In this document: positions 7,824 to 15,290 of the stretch, one piece after another
Layout of the letters: each line of letters begins with the position of its first letter
How positions within the stretch are numbered: the first letter of the stretch is position 1
NCBI GenBank assembly: GCA_027490305.1
Contig: JAIXYI010000054.1
Location: 1-39,478, forward strand
Reading direction: 5' to 3'
Length of the DNA: 39,478 nt
From: Flavobacteriaceae bacterium
GTDB taxonomy: Bacteria > Bacteroidota > Bacteroidia > Flavobacteriales > Flavobacteriaceae
The notes under the pieces: generated by a model
The model's database searches: none
What the model was told of the DNA's origin: nothing
Seen by the model: only the letters and a program-made list of their open reading frames with translations
Position numbers and translations under genes: made by a program

Positions 7824-8429
7824 ATGAAACATCTTCTTTTATTGCTCAGCCTCGTCGCCCTCGTGTCCTGCCAAAAGGATGGAAAGACGTCTTCCGGCCA
7901 CACGGCGCGCACCATCATCGTGCAGCCGCTCGGCAATTTTGAGTCTTCTCTGGCAGAGGACATCGTGGTTGAAATACGGAAAGTACACCCAAAAGTGGAG
8001 CTAAACGCCGCCATTCCCCTCCCACCCGGTTCCTTTTATGCGCCGCGCAACCGCTACCGCGCCGATTCGATCATCCGGTACCTGGCGGGACGGGCAAAAG
8101 ACGGCTCGGTGGTCATCGGACTGGCCCATACCGACATCAGCACTACCAAAAACAACGTAAGAGATTGGGGGGTGATGGGCCTCGGCTACCATCCGGGTGC
8201 GGCCTGCGTGGTTTCGGACTTCCGGCTGCGGAAGCGCCATCAGGAAAACCAGCTTTACAAAGTCGCGCTTCACGAACTGGGCCATACGGAAGGCTTACCG
8301 CATTGCCCGGATAGAAGTTGTATTATGCGAGATGCCGAAGGAAAAATACCGCTGCAGGAAGAAAAGGCGTTCTGTACAAATTGCGGGACATTCCTGAACA
8401 ACAAACGTCATTGGAACATTAAAGACTAG
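7824..8429 (+). CDS. Archaemetzincin-like zinc metalloprotease, lipoprotein
   Basis: From the ATG at 7824 this is a 201-residue protein with an SPII signal (MKHLLLLLSLVALVSC). It carries the full archaemetzincin signature HELGHTEGLPHCPDRSCIM: two histidines, the catalytic Glu and the third His bind and activate the first zinc. The following cysteines, with FCTNC further on, form the second, structural zinc site. Archaemetzincins are aminopeptidase-like metzincins of about 180-200 residues, so the length fits. A lipobox in front is notable, because the archaeal and many bacterial members are cytosolic. A TACCTTCG box at 7801-7808 could serve as its -7 element. A start at 7752 in frame would bury the signal peptide and is less likely. 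Confidence 0.85.
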   Translation: MKHLLLLLSLVALVSCQKDGKTSSGHTARTIIVQPLGNFESSLAEDIVVEIRKVHPKVELNAAIPLPPGSFYAPRNRYRADSIIRYLAGRAKDGSVVIGLAHTDISTTKNNVRDWGVMGLGYHPGAACVVSDFRLRKRHQENQLYKVALHELGHTEGLPHCPDRSCIMRDAEGKIPLQEEKAFCTNCGTFLNNKRHWNIKD

Positions 8430-8440
8430 CGCCATTCGTT

Positions 8441-8701
8441 ATGAAGAGGCTTACCGAAAAAGCCGAAAAAAATCACCATTTCGTATCAATAGCCAACCTT
8501 GCCACACTCGCACAGTGTTTCTTGTTTATCCTCTTCGATTATATCTGGCGAATCAATACCAATCGCACCTTTCTGACTGACTGCGAAATCAATCATTACA
8601 TCCTGGCACCTGTGAGCATAGGTACCGCTATCATTGCCATTTTTACTGCAATGCCATTAGTCAAAAACCCGAAGTACTTCAATGATTGGTTTGCATTTTA
8701 A
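8441..8701 (+). CDS. Small hypothetical membrane protein
   Basis: An 86-residue protein starting 11 bases after the metalloprotease stop. Two hydrophobic segments (IANLATLAQCFLFILFDYIW and LAPVSIGTAIIAIFTAM) suggest a helical hairpin in the inner membrane. A short basic N-terminus (MKRLTEKAEKNHH) probably faces the cytoplasm. No known motif is seen. The close spacing suggests co-transcription with the metalloprotease gene. Confidence 0.5.
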   Translation: MKRLTEKAEKNHHFVSIANLATLAQCFLFILFDYIWRINTNRTFLTDCEINHYILAPVSIGTAIIAIFTAMPLVKNPKYFNDWFAF

Positions 8702-8767
8702 GTACGGTAATTGTCTTATTCCATTTCCTCTTCCAGGCGGTTTACCTGACCATGGTATTGACCAGGT

Positions 8768-8800
8768 TTTGATGACACTAAAGCGGTTTTCTTACCTTTG
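8768..8800 (+). promoter_or_regulatory. Bacteroidota-type promoter for the metallophosphoesterase gene
   Basis: TTTG (8768-8771), a 21-base spacer and TACCTTTG (8793-8800) match the -33/-7 consensus of Bacteroidota sigma factor promoters, 40 bases upstream of the start codon. Confidence 0.6.
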
Positions 8801-8840
8801 GGCTCGAAAGGATGGGCCACAATAGCCCAATCCGATGTAA

Positions 8841-9413
8841 ATGATTATGAAGAATAAGATTTTTTTTACCTCCGACCATCATTTCGGCCACGCGAACATC
8901 ATCAGGTTTTGCAACAGGCCTTTCGAGACGGTCGAGGAAATGAACGAAGAGATGATCCGACGCTGGAATGAAAAGGTCGGAAAGGACGATGAAGTGTACC
9001 ACCTGGGCGATATTGCCCTGTCGCACAATGAAGCGTTCGCAGAGATTGCAGAACGACTGAACGGAACGATTTACCTGATTTTGGGCAACCACGATGCAAC
9101 CGCACGTAATTACCGGAAGCGCTTCAAGTGGATTAAGGAATATTATGAATTGAAGGTAAACGACCCCGAAGTGAAGAACGGGGTACAACGCATTGTGCTG
9201 CTGCATTATGCCATGCGAGTGTGGCGCAGCGACTTCCGGGGCACCTGGCATTTGTATGGGCATTCCCACAGTAACCTACCGGATAAGGAGGACTCACTAT
9301 CGTTTGATGTGGGCGTCGACTGCCATGACTTCTACCCGTTGGAATACAGCGAAGTAAAGCACATCATGAAGGCCAAAAAATGGAGTCCACCGTTTGAGGC
9401 GGTTCGGATGTAG
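8841..9413 (+). CDS. Metallophosphoesterase, calcineurin-like family
   Basis: A 190-residue soluble enzyme carrying the metallophosphoesterase motif series in order: SDHHFGH near residue 11, GDIALSH near 56, GNHD near 82, LLHYAMR near 117 and YGHSHSN near 133. These His/Asp/Asn residues bind a two-metal centre that hydrolyses phosphoesters. The compact size and the HYAMRVWR segment resemble the small cytosolic 'phosphoesterase or phosphohydrolase' group often annotated as phage-like or as 2',3'-cyclic nucleotide phosphodiesterases; the substrate is unknown. The start could be Met1 (8841) or Met3 (8847). The gene is monocistronic, with its own promoter. Confidence 0.88.
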   Translation: MIMKNKIFFTSDHHFGHANIIRFCNRPFETVEEMNEEMIRRWNEKVGKDDEVYHLGDIALSHNEAFAEIAERLNGTIYLILGNHDATARNYRKRFKWIKEYYELKVNDPEVKNGVQRIVLLHYAMRVWRSDFRGTWHLYGHSHSNLPDKEDSLSFDVGVDCHDFYPLEYSEVKHIMKAKKWSPPFEAVRM

Positions 9414-9486
9414 CAGGTTCACGACTTGCGCTGGACGTTTTTGATGGACGGTTCGTATTTTTGTATGAGTCCCTGACCTACTACAA

Positions 9487-10287
9487 TTGGAAAAACTGGC
9501 TAAAATATGGCACCACTTCCGCCCCACCCAACCCGATTGGAACGAAGCGGAAGGAGTGGTGTATGAGGAAGTAGCACCTGAACCTGCCCTCCGGTCGGCA
9601 ATTTGGTGCTATTGGCAGTTGGGCGCCTCCGATGCCACTACACACGTGACCTATCATGCCGTCGCCGACGGATGCATCGACCTGTTCTTCGACCTCGACC
9701 GTCCCGAAGAGGCGTTTGTAATGGGCTTTTGCGATGCATACGCGGCCTTCCCTCTGGAAACGCCGTTTCGCTATGTGGGCGTACGGTTCTTGCCGACGAT
9801 GTTTCCCGTTTTTTTCCGTCTACCCGCGTCTTCCCTCACCGGACGCGTAGAGGCTTTGGCAGACGTCGCACCTTCAACCGCAGCATTCATACGAGACCAC
9901 ATACGTCCCGGAACCGATTTTGCGGAGGTGAAGCGCCTGCTGGATGACCATTTTGGCGCATTGTATCGAGGCCTGACGTGGAATCCGGATAACCGCCTGT
10001 ATAATGCGCTTGAGAAAATCGTGCGCACACCCGAAGTCCGAATCGAGACTGAGATTGAAACAGGTGTGAGTCCACGACAACTGCGTCGCCTGTTTGACAC
10101 GCACATCGGTGCCGGTGCCAAAACGTTCGCCAACGTCGTGCGTTTCCAACATTACATTAGGGAAGCCTCCATGCAGAAGGCATCAGCGACTACTCCCCAT
10201 TTCTTTGATTACGGGTATTACGACCAGTCCCACTTCATAAAGGAATTCAAGCGGTTCTACGGGCGCACGCCATCTGCTGTGCGCTGA
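9487..10287 (+). CDS. AraC-family transcriptional regulator with DUF6597-like N-terminal domain
   Basis: A 266-residue regulator. The N-terminal ~150 residues (WCYWQLGASD, the ADGCIDLFFDL core, YVGVRFLPT) match the domain often annotated DUF6597 in AraC-like proteins. The C-terminal ~95 residues carry the AraC helix-turn-helix pair: TGVSPRQLRRLFDTHIGAGAK, then FFDYGYYDQSHFIKEFKRFY with GRTPSAVR. No ATG is available in frame before the domain begins; the usable start is a TTG at 9487, because a TGA lies in frame at 9466. A TATTTTTG box at 9456-9463 lies 24 bases upstream. It is transcribed toward the VOC gene, which may be its target; that is inference. Confidence 0.87.
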   Translation: MEKLAKIWHHFRPTQPDWNEAEGVVYEEVAPEPALRSAIWCYWQLGASDATTHVTYHAVADGCIDLFFDLDRPEEAFVMGFCDAYAAFPLETPFRYVGVRFLPTMFPVFFRLPASSLTGRVEALADVAPSTAAFIRDHIRPGTDFAEVKRLLDDHFGALYRGLTWNPDNRLYNALEKIVRTPEVRIETEIETGVSPRQLRRLFDTHIGAGAKTFANVVRFQHYIREASMQKASATTPHFFDYGYYDQSHFIKEFKRFYGRTPSAVR

Positions 10288-10334
10288 ACGAACGGATTGT
10301 CCGATTTTTACAAGCGTCTGGAAAACCGGGCCGC

Positions 10335-10342
10335 TACCTTTG
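10335..10342 (+). promoter_or_regulatory. -7 box (TACCTTTG) before the VOC gene
   Basis: A perfect TAnnTTTG lies 22 bases before the ATG at 10364. It overlaps an upstream in-frame GTG at 10340, which argues that translation starts at 10364. No good -33 element is seen. Confidence 0.45.
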
Positions 10343-10363
10343 GTGTATTCAATGACACCGACG

Positions 10364-10834
10364 ATGAAAACACTTTTCTTACTCGCGGGCCTTCTTTGCC
10401 TGAACACCGCCCGGTCGCAAACTGAATTAACCACCGAAACCAAACGTCCTATGAAACTAAACGCTGGCATCATCACCGAACGACTGGCCGAAACCAAACA
10501 TTTTTACACCCAGTACCTGGGCTTCGGTGTCACTTTTGAAAACGAGTTTTACCTGCTGCTGCACACGCCGGATCATAAAGCAGAAATCAGCTTTCTGTTG
10601 CCGCATCATCCAAGCCAACAGCCGCTCTTCCAGCGGCCCTTTTCGGGAGACGGTGTTTACCTGACGATTGAAGTGGCCGATGTGGATGCGCTGTACGCGG
10701 AACTCATCGCTAAAAACCTTCCGATTGCCATTGAGTTACGCGACGAACCCTGGGGAGACCGTCATTTTGCAGTGACCGACCCCAACGGCATTGGCATTGA
10801 TTTCGTCACCTACAACGAACCGACAAAACCCTGA
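10364..10834 (+). CDS. VOC-family (glyoxalase/bleomycin resistance) protein with signal peptide
   Basis: From the ATG at 10364 this is a 156-residue protein. Residues 1-20 form a signal peptide (MKTLFLLAGLLCLNTARSQ), followed by a short linker and one VOC domain beginning at MKLNAGIITERLAETKHFYT. The domain shows the paired beta-alpha-beta-beta-beta units, with DVDALYAELIAKNL and the terminal VTDPNGIGIDFV typical of glyoxalase-like proteins. Such domains bind a metal and act in isomerisation, dioxygenation or drug binding; the activity here is unknown. An exported VOC protein is unusual; the alternative start at 10451 would give a cytosolic single-domain protein of 127 residues. It ends six bases before the convergent GH97 stop. 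Confidence 0.82.
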   Translation: MKTLFLLAGLLCLNTARSQTELTTETKRPMKLNAGIITERLAETKHFYTQYLGFGVTFENEFYLLLHTPDHKAEISFLLPHHPSQQPLFQRPFSGDGVYLTIEVADVDALYAELIAKNLPIAIELRDEPWGDRHFAVTDPNGIGIDFVTYNEPTKP

Positions 10835-10840
10835 TTCCGA

Positions 10841-12961
10841 CTAAAGCGGATCAAAACTGATGGCGCAACCGCCACCGGCTGCCAATATCAGGTTTAGTTT
10901 TGATTTGGCCGTCACTTCTACGGTGCGAATGCGATAGGCTTTCGGATTGCGGTCCCAGTGGGCGTCAGGCGCGTCTTCGTAAATCGTAGCGCGGTATTTT
11001 TTTCCTTTTGGGAGGAAGTCGAGTGTAAGGGTCGTCTTCCGCGCATTCTCATCGGTGATGGCACCAAGGAACCAGCGCTCCCCTCCTTTTTCCTTCCGGA
11101 CTACGGTCAGGTAATCGCCGGGCTCGGCCTCCAGCCAACGGGTTTCGTCCCAATCAAGGGCGACATCGCGGATAAACCGGAAGGCATCCGGATAGCGTTC
11201 GTAGTTCTCGGGTAAATCGGCTGCCATCTGTAGGGGCGAATACATCGTAACATACAGGGCCAACTGCTTTGCGAGGGTTGTGTGAACGGCTTCGGTCTTC
11301 TTCGGATCATACATACTCATCTTGATTTCAAAGATGCCCGGTGTATAATCCATCGGACCGCCCAACAACCGCGTAAACGGCAAGAGGGTTTCGTGCATCG
11401 GCGGATTCCCTATCGACCAGGCATTGAACTCGTTGCCCCGCGCCGCTTCTGCCGCGATATAATTCGGCCAAGTACGCTGAAGACCCGTAGGACGGACGGA
11501 CTCGTGTGAATCGACCAACACCTTGTATTCAGCGGCACGCTGGGCTACCCAGGCAAAGTGGTTGACCATCGCCTGCCCGTCGTGGAATTCACCCCGTGGT
11601 ATGATCCTTCCTACGTAGCCGGTTTTAACCGCCGGATAGCCGTATTCTTTCATCACCGCATAGGCCCTGTCGAAACGACGTTCGTAATTGGCGACCGAAC
11701 CCGACGTTTCATGGTGCATGATCATCTTTACGCCTTTTGCCTTCGCGTAGGCGCTGACTTCCTTAATGTCGAAATCCGGGTACGGCGTTACGAAGTCGAA
11801 CACTTCTTCCTTCCAGTTGCCGAACCAATCTTCCCAGCCGATGTCCCAGCCTTCCACCAATACACCATCAAAGCCGTACTTAGCTGCAAAGTCGATATAG
11901 CGCTTCGTATTCGCCGTGGTGGCACCATGACGTCCGGTTGGGATTGGCGCCTGTGACGAGGCGTTCTGTGCGTTTTGCGAACCTGCATAATCCCAAGTCG
12001 ACTTGCCCACGTGCATTTCCCACCATACGCCTACGAACTTCATTGGTTTGATCCAGGAAGTATCATCAATTTTGGAAGGCTCGTTCAGGTTCAATACCAT
12101 CTTCGACCCGACGATATCCCGCGCATCGTCAGACACCATAATCGTGCGCCACGGTGTGACCGCCGGCGCAATCAGGTAGGCCGCATCGCCTGCCGCACTC
12201 GGTGCAAACTGTGTCGAGAGAGAATGCCGTGCCGGATCGACCCGCAGGTGCATGACCGGGTAATTGATACAGGCAGCCTCGAAGATATTCAGATAGAGTG
12301 CCTCGTTTGTTTTCATCATCAAAGGTGCCTGTACGACATAGCGTCCGGCAATCGATTTCAATCCGATACCGTTGTTTAGGTTGAGTTTGTCGTTATCGAC
12401 TTCGGAAAGACGGGTTTCGTTATAGACATATTCCTGGCTATCGAAGTCGCCCGGAATCCAGAAGGTTTTCGGATCGTCGGCCAGGTTGAACTCGGTGGCT
12501 TCACCGGCTGTGATGAAATGGTTCAGGTGGGCTTGCTTTGGAAATTCGTAGCGGAAGGCCACTCCTTCATCAAACACGCGGAACACGATCACCAGACGAA
12601 GGTCGGCCTGTTGCACCAATGCCACCCGAAGCTCTTTGTGACGGTCGCGGATAGACGACTGTTCGCCCAGCACCGGTTTCCAGCTTTCATCGAATTCAGA
12701 GGTGTTGGTTGACTCGATACGGAAGCCTTTGGTGAGATCGCCTCCTTTAAACCCTGAAACGGGATCGCCTCCGTCCTTCAGGCGGATGCCCAAATGGCTG
12801 TCGTTGACGACCGCCCGGCCTTTAAAGGTTACGGAATAGAGCGGCGCCCCTTCTGCGCTGAGATGAAAATCGAGTGTGATCGCACCTGATGGCGACGTCA
12901 ATTTTTGGGCATACAGCGAGCCCGCTACGAGCATCGCGAAGAAAAAGGCATATTGTTTCAT
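10841..12961 (-). CDS. GH97 family glycoside hydrolase, SusB-like inverting alpha-glucosidase
   Basis: A 706-residue exported enzyme; the ATG at 12961 gives the signal peptide MKQYAFFFAMLVAGSLYA. The N-terminal beta-sandwich is followed by the (beta/alpha)8 barrel with [24 protein letters not shown] holds the Glu aligning with SusB Glu439 (catalytic base). SHESVRPTG, the Glu 18 residues later and the Glu 24 residues later (AARGNE) align by spacing with SusB Glu508, Glu526 and Glu532, the calcium-ligand/acid set of the inverting subgroup. The retaining alpha-galactosidase subgroup lacks these. It should release glucose from alpha-glucosides in the periplasm. It is the last gene of the polysaccharide locus, 78 bases after the first GH3 stop, with a possible promoter of its own in that gap. 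Confidence 0.92.
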   Translation of the reverse strand: MKQYAFFFAMLVAGSLYAQKLTSPSGAITLDFHLSAEGAPLYSVTFKGRAVVNDSHLGIRLKDGGDPVSGFKGGDLTKGFRIESTNTSEFDESWKPVLGEQSSIRDRHKELRVALVQQADLRLVIVFRVFDEGVAFRYEFPKQAHLNHFITAGEATEFNLADDPKTFWIPGDFDSQEYVYNETRLSEVDNDKLNLNNGIGLKSIAGRYVVQAPLMMKTNEALYLNIFEAACINYPVMHLRVDPARHSLSTQFAPSAAGDAAYLIAPAVTPWRTIMVSDDARDIVGSKMVLNLNEPSKIDDTSWIKPMKFVGVWWEMHVGKSTWDYAGSQNAQNASSQAPIPTGRHGATTANTKRYIDFAAKYGFDGVLVEGWDIGWEDWFGNWKEEVFDFVTPYPDFDIKEVSAYAKAKGVKMIMHHETSGSVANYERRFDRAYAVMKEYGYPAVKTGYVGRIIPRGEFHDGQAMVNHFAWVAQRAAEYKVLVDSHESVRPTGLQRTWPNYIAAEAARGNEFNAWSIGNPPMHETLLPFTRLLGGPMDYTPGIFEIKMSMYDPKKTEAVHTTLAKQLALYVTMYSPLQMAADLPENYERYPDAFRFIRDVALDWDETRWLEAEPGDYLTVVRKEKGGERWFLGAITDENARKTTLTLDFLPKGKKYRATIYEDAPDAHWDRNPKAYRIRTVEVTAKSKLNLILAAGGGCAISFDPL

Positions 12962-12977
12962 AGTCGACTTTTTTAAT

Positions 12978-13011
12978 AAAAGATACCCCCGCAACGAACG
13001 GAGGTATCAAA
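12978..13011 (-). promoter_or_regulatory. Possible promoter for the first GH97 gene
   Basis: Read on the minus strand: TTTG (complement of 13008-13011), a 22-base spacer and TATCTTTT (complement of 12978-12985). The -7 box differs from TAnnTTTG at the last base. It lies in the 78-base gap between the GH3 and GH97 genes. Confidence 0.3.
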
Positions 13012-13039
13012 CAAAACATGAAAAGTAAAACTAACGCGC

Positions 13040-15286
13040 TTATTTTGCAAGTAATTCGAAAGAACCTGACAACGAGGCCTCGGAACTTCCTCCGATAAAG
13101 ACCTCAAAGAGTCCCGGTTCGGCGGCATAGTTCATGTCTAATGTCCAGAATGCCAGGTCTTCTTTCGAAAGCGTAAACGAAACGGTCTTTCGTTCTCCTG
13201 GCGCCAGAGACACCCGCTGTATTCCTTTCAACTCGCGCACCGGACGTGTAACCGACCCGGTAACATCTTTTACGTACAATTGTACGACTTCCGTTCCCTC
13301 TAGGGAACCGGTATTGCGTACCTCCGCTGAAATCGTAACGGTGCCATCAAACGGTACTTTTGCGTTCGAAACCCGCATGGCATCGTAGGCGAAGGTGGTA
13401 TAGCTTAACCCAAAACCAAACGGAAACAGGGCCGCATTATCGACATCGAGGTAACGCGACTTGAAGCGTTGTTCGGGATCGGTTGGACCCAGATACGGAC
13501 GGCCTGTGCTTTTGTGGTTGTAGTAAAGCGGAAGTTGTCCGACCGCTTTAGGAAAGGAAATCGGGAGCTTACCACTTGGGTTGTTCGCCCCAAACAGTGT
13601 CTGCGCAATGGCATCACCGCCACGGGTGCCGGGCCACCAGCATTCGAGGATAGCGTCCATATTGGCGGATTCCCATGTAAGGGTAAGCGGTCGGCCGTTG
13701 AGGAGGACCAAAACAATCGGCTTTCCGAGCTTTTTCAACTCGGCCAGAAACTCTTTTTGTATGCCGGGCAGGTCGAGATTTGTTCGGGATGCAGCTTCCC
13801 CGCTCATGTTCTCGCGTTCGCCCATTACGGCCACTATTACATCCGCGTTGGCGGCGGCGCGAAGTGCTTCCTTCATATCCGTGCGGACATCACTTTCGAT
13901 ATCAACTCCTTTTGAAAACGTAACATTGGATGTCGTTCCCAGCAGATTACGAACGCCTTCGGCTATACTCACCGCCTGTCCCTCGCGATCTCCATGTGCG
14001 GCCCACGAACCGATGATATGGAATTCGTCTGACGCCAACGGTCCGACAAAGGCAATCCGTTGTGTTTTTTTCAGAGGCAGTACCCCGCCATCGTTTTTCA
14101 ACAACACCAGCGATTGTTTGGCGACATCAAGCGCCGCCTGCAGGAATTCCGGTTTGCCGATGGTTTCTTTCTCGCGTTTTGCGTCGGAATAGCGATACGG
14201 ATCCTCGAAAAGGCCGAGGTCATACTTGACTTCCAAAATACGACGGCATGCATCGTCGATGGTCTGTATCGACACGCGTCCTTCGTCGTAAGATTGCTTT
14301 AGTGTATTCATGAAACTGGCACCGACCATGTCCATGTCGAGTCCGGCATTGATGGCCTTTATGGCCGCATCTTTCTCATCGCGGGCAAATCCATGGGCAA
14401 TCATTTCATTGACGCCAGTGTAGTCCGACACGACCATTCCTGAAAATTTCCATTCGTCTTTAAGGATATCGCGCAACAGATGTCGGTTCGCGGTGGAGGG
14501 CACGCCGGATATTTCATTGAATGACGCCATAAACGTTCGTGCCCCTGCGTCTACAGCCGCTTTGAACGGAGGCAGGTAGACGTCGCGGAGTACGCGTTCG
14601 GACATATCGACGGTATTGTAGTCGCGACCCGATTCGGCAGCCCCGTAAGCAGCAAAGTGCTTCGCGCAGGCCAATATGGTATTGGTGGCGGCGAGATCGG
14701 TTCCCTGGAACCCGCGGACATTGGCAGCGGCGAGGAGCTTTCCGAGATACACATCCTCTCCGGATCCTTCCGACACGCGTCCCCAACGGGCATCGCGCGC
14801 AACGTCGACCATCGGCGCAAACGTCCAGTGCACACCGGCTGCTGCGGCTTCACTGGCCGCCACCCGTGCCGCTTTTTCAACGGCGTCCGGATTGAAGGAA
14901 GAGGCCATCCCGAGGTTGATGGGAAAAATGGTTTGGTATCCGTGGATCACATCGAAACCAAACAGCAACGGTATCTTCAGGCGTGACGCCTTCATATTGA
15001 CTTCCTGGATCTTTCGCGTATCGGCAGCTCCGTAGGCGTTCAATACCGACCCGACTTTACCCTGTTCGATAAGAGTGATGTAGTTTTCACCTGACTTCGG
15101 TCCGGTAACCGTTCCGTCGGAGGAGAACTGTACCATTTGGTAAATTTTCTCCTCGACGGTCATTTTTGCCATCAGTTCGGCCACAAAAACCGCTTTGGGC
15201 TTCAGGGGCGTTTTCTGCTGGCCGCGAACAAAGGGAATTGCCAACGTGGCCAGCGCAATCGAAAGGAGCAGGTTCGTTCGTTTCAT
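13040..15286 (-). CDS. bglX: GH3 beta-glucosidase, BglX-like
   Basis: A 748-residue exported enzyme with signal peptide MKRTNLLLSIALATLAIPF. The N-terminal barrel shows GFDVIHGYQTIFP, MVDVARDARWGRVSEGSGED, KHFAAYGAAESGRDYN and the nucleophile segment VVSDYTG (Asp in SDY where many members have SDW). The second alpha/beta domain carries GEAASRTNLDLP, and a C-terminal fibronectin III-like domain begins near residue 650 (GTEVVQLYVKD). The overall layout is that of periplasmic beta-glucosidases such as BglX, which remove glucose from the non-reducing end of beta-gluco-oligosaccharides. It lies four bases after the stop of the second GH3 gene, so the two are surely co-transcribed. The two GH3 proteins are related but distinct paralogues. 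Confidence 0.93.
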   Translation of the reverse strand: MKRTNLLLSIALATLAIPFVRGQQKTPLKPKAVFVAELMAKMTVEEKIYQMVQFSSDGTVTGPKSGENYITLIEQGKVGSVLNAYGAADTRKIQEVNMKASRLKIPLLFGFDVIHGYQTIFPINLGMASSFNPDAVEKAARVAASEAAAAGVHWTFAPMVDVARDARWGRVSEGSGEDVYLGKLLAAANVRGFQGTDLAATNTILACAKHFAAYGAAESGRDYNTVDMSERVLRDVYLPPFKAAVDAGARTFMASFNEISGVPSTANRHLLRDILKDEWKFSGMVVSDYTGVNEMIAHGFARDEKDAAIKAINAGLDMDMVGASFMNTLKQSYDEGRVSIQTIDDACRRILEVKYDLGLFEDPYRYSDAKREKETIGKPEFLQAALDVAKQSLVLLKNDGGVLPLKKTQRIAFVGPLASDEFHIIGSWAAHGDREGQAVSIAEGVRNLLGTTSNVTFSKGVDIESDVRTDMKEALRAAANADVIVAVMGERENMSGEAASRTNLDLPGIQKEFLAELKKLGKPIVLVLLNGRPLTLTWESANMDAILECWWPGTRGGDAIAQTLFGANNPSGKLPISFPKAVGQLPLYYNHKSTGRPYLGPTDPEQRFKSRYLDVDNAALFPFGFGLSYTTFAYDAMRVSNAKVPFDGTVTISAEVRNTGSLEGTEVVQLYVKDVTGSVTRPVRELKGIQRVSLAPGERKTVSFTLSKEDLAFWTLDMNYAAEPGLFEVFIGGSSEASLSGSFELLAK

Positions 15287-15290
15287 CTTC

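Noticed and set aside
11558..12379. Open frames of 130 codons or more on the plus strand within the first GH97 gene
   Set aside because: Antisense shadows of a conserved enzyme gene.
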